Shown here: positions 34,681-45,344 of the stretch, piece by piece | How the letters are laid out: every line of letters starts with the position of its first letter | Position numbering within the stretch: position 1 is the stretch's first letter | Source: Lunularia cruciata | Taxonomy: Eukaryota; Streptophyta; Marchantiopsida; Lunulariales; Lunulariaceae | Assembly: GCA_948567375.1 (NCBI GenBank) | Contig: OX419756.1 | Span: 25,150,552 to 25,214,551, forward strand | DNA length: 64,000 bases | Direction: 5' to 3' | The notes under the pieces: model-generated | Database searches by the model: none | Told to the model about the DNA's origin: nothing | What the model saw: only the letters and a program-made list of their open reading frames with translations | Made by a program: the position numbers and the translations under genes

Positions 34681-35106
34681 TATAAAAGACCGAGACAAAA
34701 TATAGAAATAGGAGAATGGAAGCTCACATTGGGACACTTGAATGAGAGAAAACTCCAAATGCCTAGCATGAGCTTTGGCTCTTGTATTTATAGAGAACAT
34801 ACAAGGCACTTGAAAAGCTTCTCAAGAAGCTTCCTTGAGCCGCTTTCTTGGAGTGCAAGCCAAGTTAATTGGGAAGCTTCTGAAGAAAATTCCTTCTAGA
34901 AGCTGCTTACTTGGTATGCAAGATAAGCTAGTTGGAAGCTTCTAGAAGCTTCCTTCTAGAAGTTACCTACTTGGAGTGCAAGCTAAGCTAACCGGAAAGC
35001 TTCCCAAGAAGCTTCCTAGATACTTCTAGAATATTCTAGACTAATTTGTCTTATTTGCTACTTTGCTAGCCCTATTAACTTTGTCATTAAACTCCATATT
35101 GCTACA
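34681..35106 (-). repeat. Q-family solo LTR inside Q, TSD GGCCC/GGTTT
   Basis: 426 bp. The minus strand runs from TGTAGCAATATGG to CTTTTATA. The flank on one side is GGCCC and on the other GGTTT (minus strand). The uninterrupted coding motif D-W-P-T-P of gypsy RT requires GGCCC, so the second copy has three C-to-T changes. It contains the best heat-shock-element array of the family (34935-34952: GAA-gc-TTC-ta-GAA-gc-TTC, then TTC-ta-GAA at 34954-34961) and TATA box TATAAATA (minus, 34792-34785). Confidence 0.9.
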
Positions 35107-35660
35107 AAACCAATCAATATTGGCCTTGAATTTTTTCTTCTTCCATCTTGATCCCTTTTAATGAGATCTTGTGACCCAAGATAGTAACTTCCTTTTGCCA
35201 AGAGGCACATTTTTACTTCTTGCAATAAAACTTCCATTGATGTAGTCATCTTAGGACTTCTCACATGTGATTTGCGTGTTTTACCTCCGTCTTGCTATGG
35301 ATTAAAATGTCATCCAAGTACACCATATATTGATCCAATAGTCTATCCAACACCCAATACATGTGATCCATGAAGATTGTTAGAGTATTAGTGAGCCCAA
35401 AAGGTAGAACTCTCCATTCAAAATACCCATACCTTATGTGAAAGGAAGTCCTTTCCACATGCTACTTATTAGTGAGGATTCGCCAATAGTTGCTTTGAAG
35501 ATTCAACTTGGAGAAGTATCATGCTCCACTCAATTTATCAAGCAAGTCATCAATTCAAGGCAAGGGATATGGATTATTCTTGGTTTGTTTATTGAGCCTA
35601 TTGTAATCAATATAGAAAGGAAGTCTTTCATCCTTCATTTGGAACAAATAGTACCAATGT
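35107..35660 (-). pseudogene. pol: Q reverse transcriptase, palm
   Basis: The minus strand reads 'KMKDERLPFYIDYNRLNKQ' (about 35650-35590), 'SFHIRYGYFEWRVLPFGLTN' (about 35460-35390) and the catalytic YLDD at 35320-35309, which is intact in 'QYMVYLDDILIHSK'. The thumb entry follows, up to the LTR insertion at 35106. The right end joins the 36216-36287 fragment across the 555-bp solo LTR. Stops and a frameshift are present. Confidence 0.88.
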
Positions 35661-36215
35661 TGTTGTGCGTATATACATTGCTACATAACATACATCGCTG
35701 TCAACATCATACACTATAGAAGCACAACTCACACATAAGTCACACCTAGACTCTAAAGTGCCACAATAATCAGATTGCTTACCACTCTCAACTCAACTCA
35801 ACTTAGATCAGTACTTGATCTGTCACTCTATAAACTTCCAACAATTGGGCACTGATTACAGTCAAGCCACACCCACTCAAGCATAGAGAATCCAGGTGAC
35901 GCTCGCCGGCCTCTGTCCACCATAGCCAGGAACTTGGAGGCTCAACATCAAAGAAGTGAGCTCTCTAGAGCTCACTTTGAAACTTTACCCCCTGGACTCG
36001 AGCTAGCTCTGAAACCCTAACGGTCCCATTGACGGCACACTCAACGGTGCAAACGGTGCAAAGTGATGGTGGGCCCCACCGTGAAGTCAGTACCCTGAAC
36101 ACAAAATCTAACCGTCAAAAAGTAGTCTCTAAGAAACTACTAGAATAACTCTAACTACCATCACTGGAACTCCAGTGTCCTAGCATCTAGATGCGGAACT
36201 ACAAATGGCGTGACA
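35661..36215 (-). repeat. 555-bp solo LTR, unrelated family, TSD ATGT(T)
   Basis: It runs from TGTTGTGCG to GCGTGACA on the plus strand, so TG...CA ends hold in either orientation (minus: TGTCACGCC...ACAACA). ATGT(T) flanks both sides (35657-35660/1 and 36216-36219/20), and Q's RT reading resumes across it. It is visibly richer in G+C than its neighbours and has no other copy in the window. It contains a perfect 10-bp-arm palindrome at 35954-35977 (AAGTGAGCTC, loop TCTA). The minus orientation (TGTCACGCC start) is preferred but not proven. Confidence 0.8.
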
Positions 36216-36287
36216 ATGTTCCTTAAGGAGATGTGCTATGTCATATGGAATCCTTCTCCAACAACTTTGTAAATATGTTTTGCAACT
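36216..36287 (-). pseudogene. Q RT fragment between two LTR insertions
   Basis: The minus strand reads 'LQNIFTKLLEKDSI', a stop, then 'HSTSP', a stop and 'GT'. This is the RT entry region (normally LEKGFIRPSxSPWG) and joins 40032 on one side and 35656 on the other. It carries the target duplications of both neighbours. Confidence 0.8.
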
Positions 36288-39200
36288 TGTGACAACCCGG
36301 CAAATATCACTTTTGCGGTAATCAAGTAAGTAGAGGTCATTCCCATAGAGATACGATTCAAAATTGGTCAAATACAAAGCAAAGTAACAATTTAGTTCTT
36401 CTTGGTTGCGTCTTTAATCTCTCAGGTAGAAACCACACCCAGAAGAGAGTAACAAGCTCACAATCTTGACAACTTGTCACAAATACACACTCCTTAATCA
36501 CAACATAACAAATTCTGTCCAAACAAATCTTGATTGTGATGATTCAGATTCTCCCAAACACGGCACTTCACTGCAAAACAACTTTGCCTCAGAATTGTGT
36601 TCCACCTTTCCACTAAAGGCACAACTTCCACGATCAAAATTGCTTCACATCAACTTTGTGTTGCACTCACAAATGCAGAATACTACCAAAACTACAATTC
36701 CTCTCAGATCTGTCAAGGCATTGCTCCGATTGCACTTCACTTAGGATCAAACACACAAAATGAAGATCAAGGCTACGGAATCCAACATCCAACAAACACA
36801 CTAACTTGCACTTTGAAATTCTCCTCACACTCACAAACACAAGCACAAAATTGATACTCGGAATCAAGCTCAAGCGACGAGCACTAAAATCAGCACTTCA
36901 CTTTATATATCTTCATAAATATGAATACTAAACATTAGCTCACTGCAAATGCCACTCTTAAATAGTGAAGCAAACGACAATTACTAACAACTATACCATT
37001 CTACAACAACTTTTCTAACCTGCAAATCCGAAATGACAATGCACTCCTTCATATCTACCTCTTCAAATCTCAAATCTACTACTACCCCAATCCGATGTCA
37101 ACCTCGTCATTGGCTTTCAAACCCAATGATCTTCTTATTACTTCTCCTTCTTTGGGTATATCTAATTCTACCAAATCCTTCACTATTTCTACTTCTTCTA
37201 CACTAGGAACTACAATTGAGCTCTTGGGTAACTCTTCTATCTCCTTATCTCCCGACCCACTCTTCTCTAATGTCTCAAATAACAAGTCTGAAGACACCTG
37301 AATTCCTACTTCTACAACATCACACTTTCTCTCCTCTGTCACACTACTCCTAATTCTCTCTAACTCTGACTTGACTAAATCTTATCTGAGACTGACATTG
37401 TCTCCTACTTCTAACATCTTCCAATCTACTTGCTCCCTTAATTAGATCAGTAAAGTATTCATATCCACATCTTTGGCTTTCCTCTTCCAAGTTTCTTGCG
37501 CAAGCAACTTTAACTCGTGTAGATGTGCTTCTTCCAACCTTCCTTCAACCTACGTGCTCAAGATTACTCGCAAATTACTTGCAACTTCTCCTACTAATTC
37601 CGACTCATACCCTCAAGATCACTCTGCCTTCAACTCTTTGTGATACATTGTCAATTTGTATTGGTACTTAGCAGCAAGCATCTTCTTCTCCTCCGCATAC
37701 TGAGAACTCTGTAACTCAACACTTTGTACCAAATCGTGCAATCTTTCTTCTTCTCGATGCTTGACTGCCAACTCTCATTGCCATGCTTGATCCTTCCCAG
37801 CTGCACTCTTCCTCAAGCTCTCTAACTCCTGCTCCATTATTGCTGCCATTGCCTTCACATCCACACTCTCAATGCGCACATCACTGACCTCCTCTTTCAT
37901 CTTGGTCAGCAACATCACCTACTCCTTCAACTCTTTGGCTTGCTTCTGCATTTCCTTACCTCTTGGCTAAAAAATCTCTTGCAAATTCTCAAAAGTCTTA
38001 TTCTTCAAGATGCATCCACCCAAAGTTCTTCAACTTCCTCGTCTCTTTGGGTCACACACTCCTGCAAACCCTTCACTTCAACCAGTAGATACTTTACCAC
38101 TTGCAACTCATTTTTCACCTTCATACAATCTTAGGGAATAACCTTCTAGTGCTCCTTCAATAGTTCCAACAATGGAGTGACAACCTTTGATAGATATTGT
38201 ATTCCGCCAAATTTCTCTTTGTCTTCGGCCCCAATTTTTTTTACTTTGCCTCTCCCATCGGCTCCTTCTGCCAAAGTCACGATCTTTGTATCTTTAGTGA
38301 CATTGCTTCCAAGCTTCCTTCTTCCTTACCTACTGAACTCAGCCCTACAAGGTACTCCTTCTGTCTTTCAGCCCCCTTCTCTTCCACGACTAGGGCTACG
38401 CAATGATTCATCTTTCTTGGTATATTGTCAATCATTGCATGACAAGCTTCATCTACTTCTTCTCCAACTGATTGCTGAACCTCATGTTCACCTTCACTCT
38501 TGATTCCAGATTCCTCACTTTGTAAAGTGAGTTTGGCTTTTTTTGAGTCCTCTCCTCTAGACTCTGTCTCCCCTTCAGACTCAATTTCAGATGGTTCTTC
38601 TTTCACCATCTTCTCACTTTGCAGACCCAATCTTCAAGTCTTCCTTTGTGCTAGAGGCGACTTTGCTTCTTTGGGTTTATTATGCTTCTTCTTCTTCAGG
38701 CTTATGATTTCTTCCATCTTCCGTTGTCTCATCCTCAAGAAGTGATCATCACTGGCTTGCAAGTGTGCCATGTATTGTTGCTCTTCTTCATCCGCTTCCC
38801 GTCTCAAATCAGGATAGAAATGCAACACCATGCAACGCCTCTCCTCCGTTGTCAACAAGTTCAACCCAAAGTAGAAGTGTGTTGCAAACGGTGCAAATTA
38901 ATGTGGAGGCAAACTTGTTGTCCAATTGACCACCATCTGCCTCGTTTGTTGGTGAAAACACTTTGCCCATTCACCTTCACTCTTGCAAACATTTGGTGGA
39001 AAAAGACCATTTGCTGCATGTTCACATAAGTCATTTGTTCTGGTTTGAACATGGCCATTATTGTCCCCACGATACTTTGTTTAATCGGGTCCCAATAGGA
39101 CTTCACCTTGTAACCATTCATTGTGCATGGAGCAAAGAACAAATTTTGTATGTCCGCCATCTCCTCTGCAGCATCACACTTCCGATAGAAGGTGATCCCC

Positions 39201-40031
39201 ATCAATTCTCCTGCTTCCTTCCCCAACACTAACCTCCAATCCGACTTAGTCCATCAAGCCGGATTTTCTCTCTTCCCCTCGACTTTGGGGCTTCCTTGCA
39301 ATTACTGGCACCTATCTTTGTCATGACTCTTGGGAAACTAAAGTTCCAATTCCATGCAAAAAAGGTAATATGAATTCTATTCAAGACTTCAATCCTTGCT
39401 ACAATGTCCAACCTACAAATTGCAAAACTTTGCACTGCCAGAGTGTTTGTGACCTTCTTTGCCATGATCTGCTCTCTTGTTCTTCAGCATTGGAAGACTA
39501 TTCCTTCTCCTGGACAAGACACTCTAACTCCTTCTGGATTTCAGAAAATTTCACTCTCAATTGGCTTCTTGACACGCATTATTGCAAGACAACTACTCAG
39601 AGGGATAGGACATCTACTTGACATATTCAACTTGCCCATGTGCAATCACAATTTTATATTACCCCAAATTGTAGTCATTCTTCAGTCTATCAAAATTGAC
39701 CTCCCCTTCTTCTGCGTGTTGCTGTCCGGTCACTATCAACACATGCTTCTTCTGCCTCTGCTGTTTCATGAAGTGTACTTTATTGCCACATACAAAGGTT
39801 GTTAGACGGTCTTTGTATTGGCCTTCACTTCTTGATCCAAAGATGATGCTCTTTGGACTTGTTTTTTTGTACTCCTCTCTTGAGTACTTCCATCATCGGA
39901 TCCAAAGTTGACTTCTTTGGATTTCCTCCAAAGACACTCCTGTCCATTCCTTCTTTTGCAATTCAGCTTTCTTGCTTACTTCTTCTCCAAATGCTAATAA
40001 AACAAAAAAAACAAAAAATGTGGGCACCACA
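36288..40031 (-). repeat. R-LTR copy A: 3.74-kb protein-coding solo LTR, TSD CAACT
   Basis: 3744 bp. The minus strand begins TGTGGTGCCCACA and ends CCGGGTTGTCACA, with perfect duplications CAACT at 36283-36287 and 40032-40036 inside Q's RT gene. Copies B (about 3.76 kb without its insert) and C (3.77 kb) have the same ends and length. The downstream third looks like a promoter plus R/U5: a TATA box (TATATAAAG, minus strand, 36909-36901) sits about 610 bp from the 3' end, with no coding potential after it. The upstream two thirds carry a sense-strand gene. Interpretation: a solo LTR of the R family with a gene in U3. Alternative: a mobile unit without LTRs. Confidence 0.75.
37082..39465 (-). 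pseudogene. LTR-encoded coiled-coil protein, copy A
   Basis: The unnamed gene carried by R-family LTRs; about 0.8 kb per kb of LTR is coding-like. From the N-terminus: a block with 'FAWNWNFSFPRVMTKIG' (about 39370), then 'LGKEAGELMGITFYRKCD', 'NLFFAPCTMNGYKVKSYWDP' and 'MTYVNMQQMVFFHQMFARVK' (39229-38980). After a frameshift comes the LNLLTTEERR block leading to 'HFYPDLRREADEEEQQYMAHL' (38864-38790). An acidic Ser/Glu tract (38630-38277), a coiled-coil region with stops (38250-37400) and an acidic tail (37342-37082) follow. No membrane segment or known enzyme motif is seen. I do not recognise the family; the coiled coil suggests self-association, as an inference. Confidence 0.65.
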
Positions 40032-40740
40032 CAACTCCTCCAACTCCTTTGATGAGAGCCAATAGATTGGAGTACCCCTTGGCAATCACTCAATCTTGAA
40101 GAGCATACCTTGATTGGAAGGTAATCCCTTCAGTAGACCATCCAAAAACACGTCCACAAGCTCTTGAACTATTTGATCAACCATTGCTTGATCAAGCTTT
40201 TGACCCTCCACAAATTTTCCTTGTGTAATTGGCTTGATCCACACCACAAAAGTAGACTTATCTTCCTCCAAAGCTTGCTCTATGGTTGCTTCATTGATAA
40301 ACTTCCCATCTTGGGACTTATCTTCCTTCAAAGCTTGCTTTATGGCTACTTTTCTCACAAACTTCTCATCTTGGGAATGACTATTCTTACGTGTCTTACT
40401 CAAAGGTGTCAAACAACCTAATCAAAAATTTGGACCTTGGTGTTATAGTTGAATTTATCATTGAGTCCAATCAAATTGAACCTTATGATGTTCAAGCCAA
40501 GGCAAACCCAAAACAATATCATAGTGTAGAGGTGCAACTACAAACCTCATACACTCCAAATACTCATTCCCAATCCTAAATGTAATAAGATGTGAGGTAT
40601 AGAATGCAAAACCTTTTTTACCATCTACAATCATCAATTTGCTTCCAATTACTGGCTTGATAGGAATACATAATTCCTTTACTAATTGCATAGATATGAA
40701 ATTCTTTGAACATCCAAAATCAACCAGAATTCACAACCAC
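40032..40740 (-). pseudogene. Q protease and RT entry
   Basis: Minus strand. The protease active-site block reads 'LVDFGCSKNFISM' (about 40740-40690; the family has D-S/T-G, here D-F-G), followed by 'LECMRFVVAPLHYDIVLGLPWLEHHKVQFDW' in a 77-codon open piece (40691-40458). Next is a linker with two Lys/Glu repeats (40412-40200), then the RT entry 'VDVFLDGLLKGLPSNQG' (about 40150-40100) and 'SSKELEEL' up to the copy A insertion. Confidence 0.82.
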
Positions 40741-40899
40741 AATCAAATATCATACCTTAAAAGTAAAGAAAACTTGCATAGCTCTAGCCTTTGATCCTAT
40801 TAGAACTAATCAAATTCTCAATAGGTGACTCAAAATCTTTTATTGGGATTCCTCATTTCCTTGATCGTTTTGCTCCACAAACTCCATTTGGGTGACTTG

Positions 40900-41850
40900 T
40901 CAAGGTCACCCATCCTTGAGTGGATATTTAACAGAGCAATATCCAATTTGATGATAATAAAAAAAATCATTATTTTGTCCAAAAATTTCTCTATTTACAA
41001 TGCCAAGTGGTCTTTGTTGCATGGCATCAATCTCCATTGGCACCGGCTCCTCCACTTGTGTGTAGTGTATTGGTTTATGGAGGTCAAGGTCAAGACCAAG
41101 TTGTTGCAACCAAGGAATCAAAGTGTTTGGCTAATTGCATGGCTTCCTCCATGTGTCATGGCTCTCATATAGTCACCTCTAATTTGGTTTGTGATTTCAA
41201 GCCCCTCATAAATTGATCTAGAGCTTCACCTTCCAATATATATGGAATTTGCATGATAGTGTTCTAGAATTGAGTGATATAACTTCTTATAGAGCAAATT
41301 TGCTTCAACTTTGCCAATCTATCTTGTGCAGCTTTTGTGGCATTTATAGCTTGGAATCAACCAATTATTGTACTCTTGAATTCTACCCAAGTCAAGATTG
41401 GTGCAAAAAATTGTTGTTTAGCTCACTCCACTCAAAATTGCCACCATAGCTTTGCTACTCCATCTAATTGGTTGGAAGCCAAGTCTATTTCCAGTCATCT
41501 TAAAGATTGGTAGCTTCAAAAAACCATTTGTAGTGAAACAAAAAGTTCTCCACTGCACATAAGATATTCTTGCCTTCAAATGCCTTGGATTTTGGAAATT
41601 GGATTTGGTCTTCTCTTTCTCAAACTTGTGCTCTCTTTACGTGCTCTTGTCATTGATGGTCTTGTTCATCCAACAATTGAGTAAGGTGCTTAATTTGTTG
41701 ATGCATAGCAATGATAACCTCGGGCATTGCCACCATAGCTACTACTCTATCACACTATTCCCAATTTATCTTATTTATTAACACATAGATGTAACAAGTC
41801 CGCCATTTTCCATAAGTTACAACCGGAAGTACCAAGGGTGCCTCAAACAA
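40900..41850 (-). pseudogene. gag: Q gag
   Basis: Only fragments can be read. The best is 41121-40906, which ends in 'NDFFYYHQIGYCSVKYP', a zinc-knuckle-like stretch with several Cys lost (the family has CxxCxxxGHxxxxCP). Its position between the primer site and protease supports gag. The rest is too broken for domain calls. Confidence 0.6.
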
Positions 41851-41994
41851 GGAGATCACATTCAGAAATTTTTGCCCAAAGCATGAGGTGATGAACTATG
41901 TGAAATGATGATTGGGTAGTAATTAGACACAAAAATCCCAAGGGTTTGGCAGAAGTGGATTTGGTGGTCCATAAATTCCATCCATCCCATTCTT

Positions 41995-42007
41995 GCTCTA
42001 ATACCAA
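41995..42007 (-). other. Q primer-binding site (tRNA-iMet type)
   Basis: The minus strand reads T-TGGTATTAGAGC directly after the 5' LTR end CTTTACA; the iMet site has TGGTATCAGAGC (one C-to-T change). Confidence 0.85.
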
Positions 42008-42464
42008 TGTAAAGATAGAGGTTGAGGAAAGAAATAGGAGAATGGAAGATCACATTGGGACACTTGAGTGTAGAAAACTCCAAATGCCTAGCATGAGCTT
42101 TGGCTTTGGTATTTATAGGGAGCATACAAGGCTTTGGAGAAGCTTCTCAAGAAGTTTCCTTAAGCCGCTTTCTTGGAATGCAAGCCAAGTTAAGTGGGAA
42201 GCTTCTCAAGAGGTTTCCTTCTAGAAGCCACCTACATGGCATGCAAGCTAAGCTAGTTGGAAGCTTCTAGAAGCTACCTACTTGGGGTGCAAGTTAAGCT
42301 AGCCAAGAAGTTTCCTCCTAGAAGTTACCACTTGGTATGCACATTTCTCAATACTTGGAAGGTACCAAGTTGTTCCCTAGATACTCTTAGAATATTCTTG
42401 GCTAATTTGGCCTATTTGCTACTTTGTCTTGACTAGCTTTGCTGCTAAACTCCATATTGTTACA
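42008..42464 (-). repeat. Q 5' LTR
   Basis: 457 bp. The minus strand runs from TGTAACAATATGG (42464) to CTTTACA (42008). TATA box TATAAATA (minus) is at 42117-42110. Heat-shock-type pattern GAA-gc-TTC-ta-GAA at 42260-42272, upstream of TATA in transcriptional sense. It abuts R-LTR sequence at 42465. Confidence 0.92.
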
Positions 42465-43113
42465 ACCCTCTTTCATTGTCTTCTTTGTCTTTATCTTTAG
42501 TCAACACTTCTTTGGCTGGTGCTTTACCCAAAGTCATGATCTTTAGACCTTCAACGTCATTTCTTCCAAGCTTTTTTCCTCCTCTTTGGCTTTGCTCGGA
42601 CTTGCAACTGCAACTTGCACTCTTCTCTTCAATCTTGTTGCCCTTGGAAAAACTGATGCCAACTATTCTGCTCATTCTTCCTCTAACTCTATTGTTGGTA
42701 ACTCCACATAGGGCACATATCCTCCTTCCATACAATCAATTGCCACATGGAACTCCTCATCTTTGTCTCCCGTTACTTTGTCCACTTATTGTTGGACTTT
42801 GGGTTCTCCTTCACTCTCAATGCTGGACTCCTTACTTTGCAATGTGAGCTCTTCTTCTTCTCCCAAGTCTTGACACTTTGACTCAACTTTTGCTGATTCT
42901 TCCTCCAACAATTGGGTCTTCACTACCACCATCTTTGGCTTTGGATTCAGCTTCCTTGCCTTCTAGGGCTACACTAGCAATACCTTTTCTACTTCCCTTC
43001 CTGAGCCTCAAGATTTCCACCAACACTATCTTCTCCTTCCTATTCTTGATATAGTGGTCATTGCCTTCAAGGACTTGCCTTATGTAGTATTGCTCGTCCG
43101 TATCCGCTACTTA
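42465..43113 (-). repeat. R 3' LTR, middle piece (E)
   Basis: Corresponds to copy A from about 38.2 to 38.8 kb. The minus strand encodes the acidic region and Lys-rich 'KAKEEEKSLEEMTLK' part of the LTR gene. It is interrupted on the right by copy B, with ACTTA at 43109-43113 facing ACTTG at 54682-54686, and on the left by element Q. Confidence 0.72.
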
Positions 43114-44145
43114 TGTGACAACCCGGAAAATATCACTTTTGCGCTAATCTAGTAAGTAAAGTTTGTTCCCGCAGAGATACTAGTCAAAAATGTCCAAATA
43201 CAAAGCAAAGTAACAACTTCAGTTCTTCTTGGGTTCTTCTTTAATCTCTCAGGTAGAAACTACACCTAGAAGAGAGTAACAAGCATTGATTCACAATCTC
43301 GTCACGAACTAACACTCCTTAATCACAACTCCATCAAATCTTTCCAAACAATCTTGATTGTGATGATTCAAGCTCTCCCAAAAATGGCACTTCACTACAA
43401 AACAACTTTGCCTTAGAATTGTGTTCCACTCCTCTACTAAAGGCACAACTTCCTCGATCAAAATTGTTTCACATCAACTTCACATTGCACTCACAAATGA
43501 AAAATGCTACCAACACTACAATTTCTCTCAAATCTATCAAGGCATTGCTCCAATTGCACTTCACTCAAGATCAAACACATAGAATGAAGGTCAAGGCTGC
43601 AGAATCAAACATCCAACAAGCACACTGATTTTCACCTTGAAATTCTCCCAACACTCACAAACATAGACATAGAATTGATACTCAGAATCAAGCTCAAGCG
43701 ACAAGCACTGCTTCACAGCAATTCACTTTATCTATTCTCTGAAATTATGAGCACTGCCAACATATGACTGCAAATGCCACCTTTAAATAATGAAGCAAAT
43801 AATAGTTACTAACAACTATACCGTTTCCTAACAACTCTTCCTACCATGCAGATCCAAAATGACAATACACCTCTTCATATTTGCCTCTTCATATCTCAAA
43901 ACTCAGATCCGATGTCTACTTCTTCCTCGGCTTCCAATCCCAAAATAACTTCACTTACTACTCTATCCTCAAGGTTTCACAACTCCTACTTCCTCTACCA
44001 ATTCTAACACTTCTTCACTCTGATCTACAATTACACTAGCAGGTAATCTATTTAACTCCTTATCTTTTGATCATTCTGAAGATATCTGCACTCCTATGTC
44101 ATCTACTTTGGGTTTTTCTCTCACATCTTTCCAAAGTTTATCTAT

Positions 44146-45344
44146 CTATTGTTTCACTAAATCTAATCTAATTGTGATATTATCTTCTACTTCTAATATC
44201 TTCCTATCAACACGAGTTCTAAGACTAATAAGCAAGGCATTCAAATCTTTATCCTTTGCATTTCTCTTCCTTGTCTCTTGCACCAGCAACTTCAACTCAT
44301 GCAGTCTCATTTCTTCAATTTGCACGCTGGCTTCTGCACTCAACATTGCGTTCATCCTCATCACAATCTCCTTCAATGGCTCAAGTCTCATTCTTCTCTC
44401 ACATTCTTGATCTGCAAGCCTGTCTTCTTTGTACATCGCCAATTCTGCCTCAAACTCAACTTTCACTGTTTCCTTCTCCTTCTCCTTCCGCACAATCTTC
44501 TCCTCCAGATTGTAAAGTAACTCTCTTAGTCTTTCTTCTTCTCTATATCTCACCGTTAACTTCCTTTGCCAGAGTTGCTTCTTCTGCTCCACGCTCTCCA
44601 TCATCCTATTAAGCTCTTGCTCCTTCTTTGCTACCCTTGCCATAGCATGAATAATCTCAAGTCTTGAATCAGCAAATTGTTGTTTCAAGATCTCATTCTC
44701 CGCTACTTGTCTTTCTCTTGCTATGTCATTCTGCTCTATTATTCTGTATCTACTCCCCACTTCCTTCTTCAAGTTCTCAATTAGTTGATTCTATACTACA
44801 GCATCTACTCGTAGTACTTCTCTCTCTTCCTCCCCTTGGATTACACTCTTCTTCAATTTTGAGTTCTCTTATTCTAATCTTGCTAACACCTGCAATACAG
44901 TTTTCACCTCCGGACACTTTGATTGCATTTCCTTCTTCTTGTGCTCCAACTTTACTAACAATGGGCACACAATCTCCTGCAAATACTCCACTCCTTCACC
45001 CGGGGTTACCTTGACTTGTGGACTGGGCTCCTTCTTTGCCTCTTCTTCTTGATACTTGTCTTCTCAGCCGCAATAGCCTCATGGGAATGGATTCTTTGCT
45101 CCCCAATCTTCCATTCTCCACTTCTCTTACCTTACTTGGTCCCGCTTCATACTTTGCCTTCCTTCTAGAGCAGACTCCTCTTTGAATAGTCACCCTCTTC
45201 TCCTCCTGCTTTGGAACCTTGTCTTTGGTTCTCAGGTCACCTCCTTCTTCCATCTCCATCTTTACTTCCTCCGCATAGGGTACCGACTGTATCTCCACTC
45301 CATCATTGTTGTCGCTACTCGTGTCTCCACTCTGTAGTGGGAAT
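44146..45344 (-). pseudogene. LTR-encoded coiled-coil protein, copy B, C-terminal part
   Basis: The best-preserved coiled coil of the family is a 208-codon open frame at 44772-44146. It is rich in Glu, Lys, Arg and Leu with heptad spacing ('RVAKKEQELNRMMESVEQKK', 'KEKEKETVKVEFEAELAMYK', 'LHELKLLVQETRKRNAKDKD'). Upstream (45344-44996) is an acidic, then basic, stretch ('SGDTSSDNNDGVEIQS'). The frame joins the part at 53146 rightward once element G is taken out. There is no signal peptide. A structural or nucleic-acid-packaging role is possible, but nothing shows it. Confidence 0.65.

Larger units (their letters stand above)
25583..42464 (-). mobile_element. Q: chromovirus inserted in R's LTR, heavily nested
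   Basis: A minus-strand Ty3/gypsy element. Order from the right: 5' LTR (42464-42008), iMet primer site, gag, protease, RT, RNase H, integrase, chromodomain (about 26160-26040), polypurine tract, and a 3' LTR truncated at 25583. Four insertions split its RT-RNase H region: R-LTR copy A (36288-40031), a 555-bp solo LTR (35661-36215), a solo LTR of its own family (34681-35106) and CRV2 (28052-34598). Removing them restores collinear RT motifs, which is the main evidence for one element. A broken fifth junction at 25582/25583 is a later deletion. Confidence 0.85.

Noticed and set aside
36288-40031. R-LTR units as DNA transposons with imperfect terminal inverted repeats (TGTGGTACCC / TGTGACAACCC)
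   Set aside because: The ends are weakly inverted beyond TGTG, duplications are 5 bp like the gypsy elements here, a TATA/non-coding 3' third fits an LTR, and one copy follows R's integrase directly. Kept only as an alternative.
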